A stretch of 64,000 nucleotides of DNA from Amyelois transitella. Lineage: Eukaryota; Arthropoda; Insecta; Lepidoptera; Pyralidae. Shown in pieces: positions 44,201 to 54,674 of the stretch; position 1 is the stretch's first letter, and every line of letters starts with the position of its first letter. The notes beneath the pieces were generated by a model. The model was not told the DNA's origin. It saw only the letters and a program-made list of their open reading frames with translations, and did not search any database. Where the stretch lies: the NCBI RefSeq assembly GCF_032362555.1, contig NC_083506.1, forward strand, positions 2,093,501 to 2,157,500. Direction: 5' to 3'. The translations under genes and the position numbers were made by a program.

Positions 44201-47145
44201 GACATTTGACGAGTAACTCATTCATCCTTAATCCACTTTTAGACTCTTTCAAATCTGTCAAACAGCTATCCATAAATAGGTTGAACAGCCACGGTGACGC
44301 AACACATCCTTGCCTAACGCCTTTCTCAATCTTAAACCACTCAGTGTGCGCTCCGTTTATCCTGACACAAGCACTCGAATCCTCATATAAGGATTTCAGT
44401 GCTCGTATTAAGAGACTGCTCACCCCATGCATAGAAAGTGCTGACCACAATTCATTCCTCTCAACTCTGTCATAGGCCTTTTCCAGATCTATGAAAGTGC
44501 AATAGACTTTTTGACTCTTGGCCAAAAACTTTTCGGCTATGCACCGCAAGGAAAAGACCTGATCAGTACATCCCATTCCCTTTCGAAATCCCGCTTGAGC
44601 ATCCCATATTTTGTCATCAGTTTCATTCCTGACTCTATTAATCAATACCTTAGCATACAATTTGCCGACGACGCTAAGCAGGCTTATACCACGATAATTT
44701 TTGCAGTCCAGCTGTGACCCTTTTCCTTTGTAAAGTGGCACGATAACAGCCTTACACCAATCTTTTGGTACTCGGCCGCTTCTCCAACACAAATTGAAAA
44801 GGCAGTACAACTGACTAGCTACTACGCCTTTTCCTGCTTTAAGCATCTCGACCGACACTCTATCACACCCAGCAGCCTTTCCCGCTTTCATACTCTTAAG
44901 TGCTTCCACAATTTCGAACATTTCAATTTCGCCTTCCATCTCATTCTCTTTTTCTTCGCTATAGCAGAAATCTTTCTTATTTCCTTCCTTTTTTTCAAAT
45001 AAACTTTCAAAATAGTCCTTCCATATCTTAAGTACACATTCTTCTCCTTTCACAACGCTACCATCCTGGCATCTGATCCTAGTCAGCTCTCTGGTTATAG
45101 TCTTTCCTCGGGCTGACCTTACGGATTTCCAGAATACTTTCAGATTTGACTGAAAGTCTTCTGATAGCCTTTTATCAAAATCCTCTTTATACTCTTCTTT
45201 CTTTCTAATCACAGCTTTCTTAACCAAATCTTTCATTTTCTTATATTCCTTACGTGCTTCATTCACATCTTCATCTATAACCTCTTGCATTCTTAAGTTA
45301 GCTTTTGCTGCTAACAAATCCAGCCATGCTTTCTTCTTTAATCGCACAAGTTCTTGCACATCTTTACTCATCCACGCATTTTTGTGATTTTTCCTTTCCT
45401 TCTTCTACTTACACCACACACTTCAACAGCTACTTTCACAATTCTTTCTTTAAATTCCTTCCATCCATCTTCAATATCGCTCATTTCCTCTAAATCTTCA
45501 AATTCATCCTTCAGTCTATTAATATACTTCTTACCTACATCCATATCTTGCAAATTTTCTACTTTTACTCTTTCCAAAGCGCTGGTTTGCTCCCTTACCC
45601 TGTGCCGCCAGCGATTGAAGATACCCCTTATCCGGGATATCACCAGTAAATGGTCCGAGTCAATGCCAGCACCGCGATATGCACGGGTATCCAGCACTTT
45701 GTTCTTCAATCTTTCATCTACAATCACAAAGTCTATCATACTTTCTAAAATACCTTCCACTCTTGTGTAGGTGTGGATCTCTTTATGTTGAAACATTGAG
45801 TTCGACACAAAAAGATCCCACTCTAGACAAATTTCTAATACACTTCTTCCATTATCATTCACCTTTTCGTCACCAAACGCACCAAGCACCTTTTCATATC
45901 CATCACGCTTTACACCCACCCATCCATTAAAATCACCTAACATAATATAACGATACCTACACATATATAACGATGTACCTATATATATATATATATATAT
46001 AGTATATACATGTATATATATGATGTATATAAATATACATCGTCCAGCTTGATATATATATTCTTGGAAATAAGACCAGAAGTGATTTTTTTAAAAAGAC
46101 AATTTTAATAACCTAAAGGAATTAAACAATTTCTTACAAAACAAGTTAATTTTAAAACTACCCGACCAAATTACTATGCTTCTTACAAAGCGATTGAACA
46201 ACCAAAATAACTATTTCTCGATCAAATTAAACATAACTCATTAATCAACGACAAAACTAAAGAATTGACAAAATAAAACAATAACGCAACGTATTAAATT
46301 CTAAATTTAAATGGACAGAGTAACGACCGCGCGGGACGAGTGTTGCTCAGCGACTGCGTGCGGAGCAGACGATGCGTCCCCTTTTATAGTTACTTTTGGT
46401 TTCTTATCCAATAATATATATTTTGTTATTTTGGCCAACAACAAATGTTTGCAACAAGTCACCAATTTATCTTTCAGATCGTCGGTTGGGGTCTAACCGG
46501 GAGCAATGGACCCGCGTCACAGGTCCTCAAACAAGTGCAGCTGCCCATCGTCTCTTTCAAGCAGTGCTTCGACGATTCACCTCCCAGCTTCCGTCCGTTT
46601 ATCGGCTGCGATAAATTCTGTGCGGGGTATACAGATAGTGGTAAGTTTGTAACATAGTAGAGGTATTTGGTTTTAGTGCAAGATAAAAAAAATCCTAAAC
46701 ATGTTACTTGTTCTTGGGAGAGAAATAAATGCTTATGATTATTATATTGGTATACAAATGTGTATCTTTCCAAAAATGTGCATATCTCACTTGAGAGGCA
46801 ATCACGGGGCCAAGCCAATATGAAGAGGTTCTTTTGTACCTTTGGTTCTAAACTGAGATAATGATATGGAGATCTATCCGCTGATGTACGAAAGGGATGG
46901 ACCAACCCACAGTCTGCCAAATTATTATTATAATATTATCATTTGCAGACATCGCGGTGTGCAGGGGCGACAGCGGCGGCGGGCTCGTGGTGGGCATTGA
47001 GGAAAATGGTGAAATCCACTACTATTTTCGCGGCGTGGCGTCCACAGCAGCTTCGGATGATAATCTGTGCAACGTCAATTCATTCTCAACGTTCACTCAT
47101 TTGCAGAAACATGAGTCTTTTATCAAAGAGTACTTAAAAGATTGA
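41278..47145 (+). CDS. Secreted S1-family serine protease, like the catalytic domain of modular serine protease/HP14
   Basis: Six coding exons: 41278-41338, 41588-41749, 42080-42198, 42816-42992, 46478-46640 and 46949-47145. They join in frame to about 292 aa. Exon 1 is a signal peptide (MARFAVAALVLGLLG). The chymotrypsin-fold triad is complete: His77 in VISAAHC, Asp134 in MEDLAVLVL and Ser236 in CRGDSGGG. The S1-pocket base position is Ala, not Asp, so trypsin-like specificity is unlikely. A CGE motif near residue 23 and ISNGVTV around residue 33 mark the likely short propeptide and activation site. By recall the catalytic half resembles insect modular serine protease/HP14 (ICGGSIV, YRPWN, NMGK-IVGWGL). 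The LDL-receptor and sushi modules of those initiators are absent. AATAAA is at 47154. Intron 4 (3.5 kb) hosts an RTE LINE. A silk- or cuticle-processing role would be inference from position only. Confidence 0.85.
43264..43324. repeat. Perfect 29-bp inverted repeat in protease intron 4
   Basis: Arms 43264-43292 and 43296-43324 are exact reverse complements around a CGT loop. The arms begin TTTTACCGATATCCGG. It lies 10 bases from the target duplication of the LINE. Confidence 0.9.
43343..45969 (-). mobile_element. RTE-clade LINE, 5'-truncated, one frameshift
   Basis: A 2.6-kb minus-strand insertion flanked by ACGATGTAC at 43334-43342 and 45970-45978. The 5' open frame (45964-45368) is the C-terminal half of an apurinic-like endonuclease (MLGDFNGWVG; later IDSDHLLV with the catalytic His). 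A one-base shift in an A-run near 45390 separates it from a 634-aa frame (45371-43467). That frame has reverse transcriptase motifs: VPLYKGKG..NYRGISLLS, FIDLEKAYD (292-301), GVRQGC (351-356) and the YADD box (393-396). The C-terminus RWFGHVERM..GRPRRTYLDQIK is typical of this lepidopteran RTE. The 3' end is GAGGCGTGATTTTATG plus (TATG)n. Most of the endonuclease and the 5' UTR are missing, so it is inactive. Confidence 0.9.
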
Positions 47146-47354
47146 CATATGTGAATAAATGTTACTGATCAAGTGCGTAAATGTGTTTCTTATTACTTTA
47201 TAGATACGTTGAATTTAGTTTAATTAATATTTTGCTATTTTTTAAATTGTCACTAGGTACATTATTTTTCTTTGTACGAAGAACGAAAAAGGTTTTTTTT
47301 TAATAATTTCGATTTGTACACAAGTGAACTTTTTAATCCCTTACTATCCTTTAT

Positions 47355-47480
47355 TATATTAATAAGATTATAAATACGAATATCTGTCTGTCTGTTCCGC
47401 TTTCACATGTATGCAATAAGAATAGACCTTAGGGAGTAACATAGCTAGGCTACATTTTTTTTGGAATTTCAAACGGAAGC
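47355..47480 (+). repeat. Decayed Helitron-like fragment
   Basis: AAGATTATAAATACGAATATC..CTGTTCCGCTTTCAC resembles the 5' region of Helitron-like repeats. The 3' end is not seen. Confidence 0.3.
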
Positions 47481-48643
47481 GAATCACAAAAGGTAGCTAG
47501 ATATTATTACCTATTTTTTACACTCTGCATAGTCCTTATGATAAAGAGGTACTTATTTGTAATTTAACTTTGTTTGGTTGGTTGTAATGGCAATTCTTCG
47601 GAAGTCCGATCCGGACAGATCATGAAAAATCTTTTACCGTTAAGACGACTATAGCTAATTAAGACTTTTATAATGCTTCGATGATTGACTACATTGATTC
47701 TTTCCAAAAAAAATATATGTAATTCTAGGGGACAAATGTTAGTGAACTACTAATCTCAAAACATGATAATAATATTTCGATGAAAATACGAAATTTCATT
47801 ACCATTTTCAAACTAAATCTAATGTTATACCTGAGGTATCCGATTTTATATAGTTGGGAGCAATTGTCTGAATATTATTCTCAAACCACTTTTTATCTCA
47901 ACTAAACAGAATTGCAAAAACTTTCGAACAACAGATAACGAATAAAAAACAAGGTAATGACCGAATCGCGCTAACAAGGTCAGATAAGTTTATATTGCTG
48001 AGTTGAAAGAAATCAAAATCCAACAAAATATTTTTTGATCCATTGTAAAACAACTGGCGGCTTCTCGTATGATGACGACTACTAGTCCTGATTTATAATT
48101 TTTGACAAAATAAAACTCTGGACATGATAAATAGATTTGTATCCGGTCAGCGTCGATCATGTCACACGTCCAGTTGCCTGCATGTGCAGGTTTCCTTAAG
48201 ATGTTTCCCTCACTGCGTTCTAGAGCAAAGAATGGGAGCACTCCATATCCTCTTGTTAATGTTGTTAAAAGCGAGTAAACATAATGTCAAAAACCACTCT
48301 AAAGGTTACAGTTGACTAAATTCAGAAGTATCATTCAGTATTTAAAATTAAAAAAGCGGTAAATTGGGTAAGTAAATAAATTAAATATATGCTTAAGTAA
48401 TTTAAAAAAAAACGATATCACGTGCAAAGGGCAAAATGGCGGCCCTAGTTTTTTGCAATTAAAAAAATACCTACTGGTGTTTTTTTTTTTCTGAATGTCA
48501 AGGGCAATCCAAAATTTTCGGCGAATTATGTTGTCCGTCTACCTTTGTGTGTCAGTCACCGGTGTCACCCAAATTTCGCGGTGACCGTGACGCGTCCATA
48601 GACTAATTTGATGCAGCGTGACCATCCTGTATGTGAACATACA
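47481..48643. other. Gene-free stretch upstream of G8
   Basis: Contains a SINE-C scrap. No exon with splice support is visible. Confidence 0.5.
48150..48205 (-). repeat. SINE-C scrap
   Basis: CACACGTCCAGTTGCCTGCA and AGGTTTCCTTAAGATGTTTC match the SINE-C middle on the minus strand. Confidence 0.5.
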
Positions 48644-48650
48644 TATATAG
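48644..48650 (+). promoter_or_regulatory. TATA box of G8
   Basis: TATATAG, 40 bases upstream of the G8 start codon. Confidence 0.5.
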
Positions 48651-48683
48651 GGGGCTCTGAAACAAGGTCTTCATAGTAGCACC

Positions 48684-49843
48684 ATGGCGAAGTTTGTGTC
48701 GACCGTGGCTCTCTTGGCTTTGTTAGCCATCAGTATCTCTGCTATTCCTGGTAAGGCTTTTGGAGGTTTTAAGTTTACAGGATTCGTATTGTTTGTGTGT
48801 GTGAATAGGACCACTCCATCTCTTTCCCATGGATGTGGTAAAAGGTGACTAAGGGATAGGCTTATAAGCTTGGGGTTCTTCTTTAAGGCGACGGGCTAGC
48901 AACCTGTCACTTTATATGAATCTCAATTCTATCATCAAGTACATTAGTGAGACTATTGGCTCTGTCTACCCCGCAAGGGATTTCGACGTGATTATATGTA
49001 TGTATGTATGCGTTTCTAACAAATAACAGAACTACATACTATGTTTTTTTCTCCGCTTCCATACCTACCAGCATGGAAACACTGGAATAAATATATTAAA
49101 TCTTAATCTCTACATAACGATAATTAAGAAATAAATAACAGAGAGGAAAACGATAGTATTAAATTTTGTACATTGTATTTCCCAAATTACTGCCAATAAG
49201 TTTAAATAATTATAATTAACAATGTGACCATGTGTACTTCCAGGAAAGAGGACAAGACGCGGCTTTAACAATAGCGGGTATAATAGCGGAGGCGGGTACG
49301 GTAGCGGGGGCGAGTACGGGCGCGGCAGTGACGAGCGAGACACCAGTAGCCAGGAGGGTAATGGATGCAGCAGCGAAAATGGCAGGAGGTAATTTTCACT
49401 ACCTCTTATATTAGAGAATTCCTTTCTTGTGGATTATTGGAAAATACAGGCAAAACAAGCCAGATTTATCCAGGTCATAGATAGAGACATCCCTTAGAAA
49501 CGTTGCCCAATCATCAGATTGAGCTTACAATTCTTTCTCACAGTAATATAATTAGGTACTACCCACTTTCAAGAGCTGAACATTAAGAAAGTAATAAGTA
49601 TATGCGCTTAGCGAGACGGAAAAATCTATATTTATTTTTATTATGAAACCTATCAGAATTGTTCATTAAATTAATTTAAGAGAAAGAGTTAAAATTGGTT
49701 CCAGCCGAGAATACGCCTACAACCGAGATGGCCGACAATTCAACGAGAACAGCCGTGGAACTCGATCCTTCGCCAAGGCGTCCGCCTCAGCTGCCGCTTC
49801 CGCGTATAACATAAACAGTGGCTCAAAAAATCTTTTAGCATAA
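48684..49843 (+). CDS. G8: small Gly/Ser/Asn-rich secreted protein
   Basis: Three exons: 48684-48750, 49244-49388 and 49705-49843, giving about 116 aa. Exon 1 is a signal peptide (MAKFVSTVALLALLAISISA) ending in phase 1. Exon 2 (KRTRRGFNNSGYNSGGGYG..) ends in phase 2 and exon 3 continues it (SREYAYNRDGRQFNENSRG). The mature N-terminus is preceded by a basic KRTRR site that could be a furin-type cleavage point. The protein ends with FAKASASAAASAYN, an Ala/Ser tail like those of G6, G7 and G9. One cysteine is present in exon 2. AATAAA occurs at 49864-49869. A SINE-A sits in intron 1. Simple ORF scanning misses this gene because each exon is short. A structural or matrix role is inferred. Confidence 0.8.
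48806..49012 (+). repeat. SINE-A without head, in G8 intron 1
   Basis: GAATAGGACCACTCCATCTC to GGGATTTCGACGTGATTATA plus (TATG)n, with a deletion before the tail region. Confidence 0.8.
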
Positions 49844-50580
49844 TTGGCAGTTCATTATCTTCGTAATAAATGGTTTGATTGCTGGGAAGTTTAAGGCGAA
49901 GAATGATGTTGATCTTATATACAATATACGTAAATTAATTAATTTTGAATTGAATTTATTTATTTGAGTTTGATTTGATAAATTTACGTTACGGATATTA
50001 GTTTTTTTAATACTTAATTATATGATAATGTTACGGTCATACCCACTAATTTACCTTTGGGGATACATATTTTTTAGTTTAGTTAAAATAAGTATGTTTT
50101 TAATTTAGTTAGTAGGTATAATAATAAAATAATAAATTAACTATTGTTATCAACTGTAAACTTATAATAAAAGTTCTTTGCAATGTGTGTGTGTCGTTCT
50201 TCATGTCGAATCGTAAGAATATAATTCTTAGAGTGTCTTTATAGATAAGTAAAAAAAAGCATTGATTGTGGACAGTTTATTAAAGTAAATAATTAACATT
50301 ACTTAAATTAATCTAATGTGCACATAAATTATTTAAAATATCACATTATAATACATCGGATAGCGCACTCTCAGTAGATAATTCTTATAAAATAAATTTC
50401 GTGTGTAAGATATCTGAAACAAGAAGAAAGTTTTATATACCTTCAGAAAAAATATTATAATAACACACAACGTTAACGTTTCGTTAATGTTTTAACGGCT
50501 TATTTTTGTGGTTTTGATTTGATTGATTTGACACTAATAGGATATAATTATTTTTTTATTTAAAATGCAGTTTTAAAATG

Positions 50581-50850
50581 TACCGTGTGGTTCCGGGCAC
50601 CAAAACAAAAAAGAATAGGACCACTCCATCTCTTTCCCATGGTTGTCGTTAAAGGCGACTAAGGGATAGGCTTATAAAATTGCGATCCTTTTTTTAGGCG
50701 ATGGGCTAGCAGCCTGTCACTATTTGGATCTCAATTCCATCATCAAGCCGAGCAGCTGAACGTGGCTATTCGGCGGCGGCGGTGGCAGGACTGTTGGCTC
50801 TGTCTACCCCGTAAGGGATATAGACGTGACTATATGTATGTATGTATGTT
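50581..50850 (+). repeat. SINE-A with a GC-rich internal change
   Basis: Full-length copy from ACCGTGTGGTTCCGGGCAC to (TATG)n. The usual TCTTTTCAAGACTG segment is replaced by CGGCGGCGGCGGTGGCAGGA. Confidence 0.8.
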
Positions 50851-50958
50851 TTAAAATAAATAAGTAGTGCTCCTACTGGAATGGTGCTGAATCAGGACAG
50901 AACTCCGCTGCATACCTTATTTATTTTTAAATTTGATGTTATTTTAAAAATGACTTAC

Positions 50959-51372
50959 TTATTTACGGCCAACCGCTCCCCCCACCGATGAGGAGCTAGC
51001 ACTAGCCGTGGACTTGGAGAACGATTGCGCCGCGCCGCCCGGGAAGTGGGGCGCCCCGAAGCCCTGCCCCCCCGGCACGTAGCCCAGGCTGCTGCCGCCG
51101 CCGCCACCACCACCGCCCCCGCCGAATCCGCCGCCAAGGCCTCCCTCATAGTGCCGCCTTGCCCTTTCTCCTAAACCAAGAAAATATTAAAAAAGAAATT
51201 AAAAGTAAGTACAATTTTCAGCAGGCTCTTTTTATGAGTGTTGAGAAGAACGGTTAACCACAACACAGTTTCATGAATTTCAAATTGCTTAGTTAAAATT
51301 TAAATTACCTGGCGCGGCAAAAGTGGCGACCACCAGAGCAGCTAACAGAACGAACACCACCTGTCGAGCCAT
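50959..51372 (-). CDS. G9: small glycine-rich secreted protein
   Basis: Minus-strand exons 51372-51309 and 51170-50959, joined in phase 1 (donor G|GTAATT, acceptor tttag), giving about 91 aa. Exon 1 is a signal peptide (MARQVVFVLLAALVVATFAA) resembling the MAR-start of G7 and the protease. Exon 2 begins ERARRHYEGG, a basic start like those of G6 and G8. It continues with a run of about ten glycines, SSLGYVPGGQGFGAPHFPGG and an Ala/Ser tail AQSFSKSTASASSSS. A TATAAATT box is at 51423-51430 (minus) and AATAAA at 50920-50925 (minus). The open frame visible in another phase here (starting near 51149) is a shadow. It is convergent with G8. Confidence 0.8.
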
Positions 51373-51422
51373 ATTGTGTGCCGGGATTGTCACAAGAGTG
51401 CCCAAAACGACTTCCCACTGCC

Positions 51423-51430
51423 AATTTATA
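51423..51430 (-). promoter_or_regulatory. TATA box of G9
   Basis: TATAAATT on the minus strand, 51 bases upstream of the G9 start codon. Confidence 0.6.
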
Positions 51431-52074
51431 CCACGCCCGCAAACTGTCCACTCATCCTGGCTTGTTCACGCCAAATCACAATTTTCATAGTCATCCAGTT
51501 TTTTAGGTCGGTTGACACCAGTGTCTGATGATTTCTGTGTCCAGGTAAGCAAAAAATTTATTGGACACGTATCGCTATTACCTATAAAAGGTGTATGAGG
51601 TGTGGCTAATGGGATATCGGAAAAAGACCTCAATATTATGGGATGGAGGGATGTCGAGGGGAGAATATCCCTTACTCTTTCGATGAGAGCTCACCCCGAT
51701 TTTGTTTTCATAACAATTTTGTAATAAACTAAATATCATTTATTGGTTTGACAGCAACCTTAGAGCTGATGCTTAGCGAGAGCTGTTAAAAATTGTCAGT
51801 AGTAACCCAACTATAATAACATAGGAACTAAAATATTTACAAAATTTGGTAAAGCAGCGCTCACTAACTAACTTTTAGGGGTGTATAAGGAAAAATTAGG
51901 ATTATAATACGAATTTCTACGTAAAATTTGACGCCAAAGGGAACCCCGCGCCGACCGACACGCTCATTTTGTATACAAAGCATTACGGTCACGCTTTGAC
52001 GAAACAATGGCCAGTGCAGAGCATCGCAAAAACATTTTGAAACACTATTTCAACGGACTCGTACTTACATTGTC
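51431..52074. other. Unassigned DNA upstream of G9
   Basis: No gene or repeat recognised. Confidence 0.5.
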
Positions 52075-52475
52075 GTGTGGTTACTGGCATGTCGTAAAAA
52101 GCTACTTATGGAATAGACAATTAACTAATGCTTTTCTAATAACGAAGAAAAACCATTCTATATATCTTTCCCATGGATGACGTAAAAGGCGACTAAGGGA
52201 TAGGCTTGCAAACATTACTTCTCTATTCCATCACGAAGTTGCAGCGGGAGCGATGATTCCGGCTCGACCGCCACCAAATAGGGAGATCTTCCGCCAGGGT
52301 AGGTGTTATGCCTGGGGAAACGCGGCTCAAACACAGTTTTTGACTGATGCGTCGCATGATTGATGAGATGTCGCCACAAAGCTATACCTACACCTGAACG
52401 TGACCTTCCAGTCTTTTAGAAAATGTTGGCTCTGTTACCCCGCAAGGGATTTAGACGTGACTAGGTATGCATATA
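52075..52475 (+). repeat. SINE-A, rearranged, with foreign insert
   Basis: Pieces of SINE-A (TCGTGTGGTTACTGGCATGT; CCCATGGATGACGTAAAAGG; CCGCAAGGGATTTAGACGTG) are separated by about 150 bases of unrelated sequence around 52230-52385. The (TATG)n tail is missing. Confidence 0.65.
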
Positions 52476-52969
52476 AGAAAAAACTAAAGAGTGTGCCAGC
52501 AGTTTCTCTTCTAGCGCAGATTATAAAAGTGGAAAACTGAGAAAGTGGCTGAAGAAAACGCAAAGATTTAGAAAGATACCATGCTCGAAAAAAGCTAGTG
52601 GCTGATATGAGCGAGCGAGAACATCAAATTCAAAAGCGAAGATGGCAAGAAGCTAATAAAAAATGAAGAGAGAAGAAAAAGAAGCTTGAACTTTTGAACA
52701 CATCGGCTCCATCGCCAACACCAGAAAGTCCAAGAGAAACTCCATGTGCAACACCGACTCCCTCTAAAGTCTCAACGCGCAGTTCCAAGGCAAGAAAAAT
52801 AATGAAAAGAGATAGAATAAAGTTAGTTACACAGAGATAATGTTAAGTATCAAGAAAAAATAAAACAGTGAAAACAAAAAGGCAGCAGCAAAAAAGAGAA
52901 AAATGATTAAATGAAAATAATAGTCAGAACACAAAGAAGTACAACGTTCTATCGTTTAATGGCATTATA

Positions 52970-54290
52970 CATTCAGTCAGAAAAGTATCGGGAATGGATT
53001 ATTTATTTATGGTTCCAAATTCAAATTTTTGTTTTTTTTGTTGTTGTTAGATTGGCACAACTGTTTTCCATTTTGGCGCGGAGTTTGAGTTGCATCTGTT
53101 GTTTACATTAAATACAGTGCTATTTTTAGTTATATCATATCTAGTGTGTATTGCTAATTTCATAATGGATAAAAACATCGAACAAAGAGTTTGTCTTAAA
53201 TTTTGCATTGCCAATGGAATATCGTGTTCGGAGTCACTGAAAATGTTACAGAAGGCTTACGGTGAATCGACTTTATCAAAAACTCTTGCTTATGAGTGGT
53301 ACAAAGCGTTCAAAAGCGGTCGAGATGTGATGGAAGATTTGCCTCGCTCTGGTAGGCCATCAACGTCTGCAACTGAAGTTAACATCGCAAAAGTGTAGGA
53401 AATAGTGACTGAAAATCCTCATTCAACTTTGAGAGAGATAGCCACCGAACTTTCTGTATCTCACGAGTCGATCCGTACCATTTTAACTAATAATTTGGGT
53501 ATGAAACATGTTGCCGCTCGGCTAGTCCCAAAAGACCTGAATTTTTTTCAAAAACTCAATCGCATGAGAGTCGCTGAGGACATGCTAGAACGAGTCAATT
53601 CCGACCCAACATTCATGAAACGCATTGTTACTGGAGACGAGACGTGGGTTTACGAGTTTGACATGCAAACTAGTCAACAAGCTTCGGAGTGGCGCCTTCC
53701 AACTGAACCGAAACCGAAAAAACCACGCCAAAGTCGTTCAAAAGTCAAAGTCATGTTGACTGTTTTCTTTGACTATCGCGGTGTTGTGCACTCGGAATTC
53801 TTGCCGGAAGGTCAAACGGTAAATAAGGAATATTATTTGAGTGTTATGCGGCGTTTAAGAGAGCAAATCCGACGAAAAAGGCCAGATTTGTGGAAAGAAA
53901 ATTCTTGGATTTTGCACCATGATAATGCACCTTCGCACAAGGCCATCATTGTGAACGAATTTTTAACCAAACACTCAACAAATACCATCGAGCAACCACC
54001 ATATTCACCAGATATGGCTCCAGCCGACTTTTTTCTTTTTCCTAAACTCAAATTACCACTTCGTGGCACCCGTTTTCAATCGGTAGAAGACATAAAAGAG
54101 AATTCGCGGCGAGAACTGACCTCAATTCCGGAAACAGCGTTTAAAAAATGTTTTGATGATTGGATTATTCGTTGGCGTAAGTGTATCGTTTCTAAAGGAG
54201 CATATTTTGAAGGTGATAAAATAAATTTGGATGAATAACAAACAGTTTGTGTATTATTGATCTTTTCCTGCTACTTTCTTGACAGAGTAG
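52970..54290 (+). mobile_element. mariner transposon with one premature stop
   Basis: About 1.3 kb between TA dinucleotides. Imperfect terminal inverted repeats (5' TCAGTCAGAAAAGTATCGGG; 3' complement TCTGTCAAGAAAGTAGCAGG) frame one transposase reading frame from the ATG at 53165 to the stop at 54236-54238. It contains paired helix-turn-helix DNA-binding regions (SESLKMLQKAYGESTLSKT; LREIATELSVSHESIRTIL). The catalytic Asp residues are in TGDETWV, HHDNAPSH and YSPDMAPADF, with 34 residues between the last two (DD34D). A TAG at 53396-53398 interrupts the frame in the linker between the two helix-turn-helix halves; the frame is otherwise open. The copy is young but inactive as it stands. Confidence 0.9.
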
Positions 54291-54350
54291 TATATATTTA
54301 TATATATAATGCCATTAAATATGGCATTATATATATTTATATATTTAATG
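54291..54350. repeat. AT-rich palindromic block at the mariner edge
   Basis: TAATGCCAT and ATGGCATTA face each other across TAAAT, extended by (TA)n. A further TTTAATGCCATTAAA follows. The left mariner flank carries TTTAATGGCATTATA, so the mariner may have landed inside a pre-existing palindrome. Confidence 0.6.
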
Positions 54351-54674
54351 CCATTAAAGAACGATACAAGACTGTCAAAAGTCGAAGAGAAAAACGCCTC
54401 ATTCAATAGGTTTTCCAAACCCGTATCGTAAAAGAGTCTTGAGTGCAGATCGAATTAGTAAGAGATGCAATAGGCGTAGACCGACCTTTGATATACAAGA
54501 GCGTTCTACCAAAGCATTCTGATCTTGTACGAAAGATTGTTCTTTTTGCGGGATGATGTAACGAGGGCTACAGCTCTCACGAGTCTAAGAAGCTCTAATC
54601 TCAAATGTGATTTCATTTATTGTTTCAGTTTGATCTCACCTTATCATATTATATGATAATATTGAAGACTGATT

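Larger units (their letters stand above)
52540..54610 (+). pseudogene. Coding relic split by a mariner
   Basis: Before the mariner (52559-52842) one frame reads RKDLERYHARKKLVADMSER.., an in-frame stop after EANKK, then REKKKKLELLNTSAPSPTPE. After the mariner the reading resumes with KERYKTVKSRREKRL and, further on, DLVRKIVLF and LRDDVTRA. The order resembles an insect protein family I know only as uncharacterised, repetitive proteins: a basic SERE-x-x-Q-x-RW segment, a TP/SP-rich linker, a coiled coil, then a LRDD motif. Stops and frame changes show it is dead. Whether it was a host gene or a transposon ORF is not settled. Confidence 0.5.

Noticed and set aside
43918-45930. Plus-strand open frames within the RTE element
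   Set aside because: All are antisense to the endonuclease and reverse transcriptase frames.
45978-46020. (TA)n run as a regulatory site or replication origin
   Set aside because: Simple dinucleotide repeat next to a LINE insertion; nothing specific supports a function.
50955-51149. Minus-strand Ala-rich open frame
   Set aside because: It is a shadow of G9 exon 2. The correct frame gives a Gly-rich protein with a matching signal-peptide exon and Ala/Ser tail.
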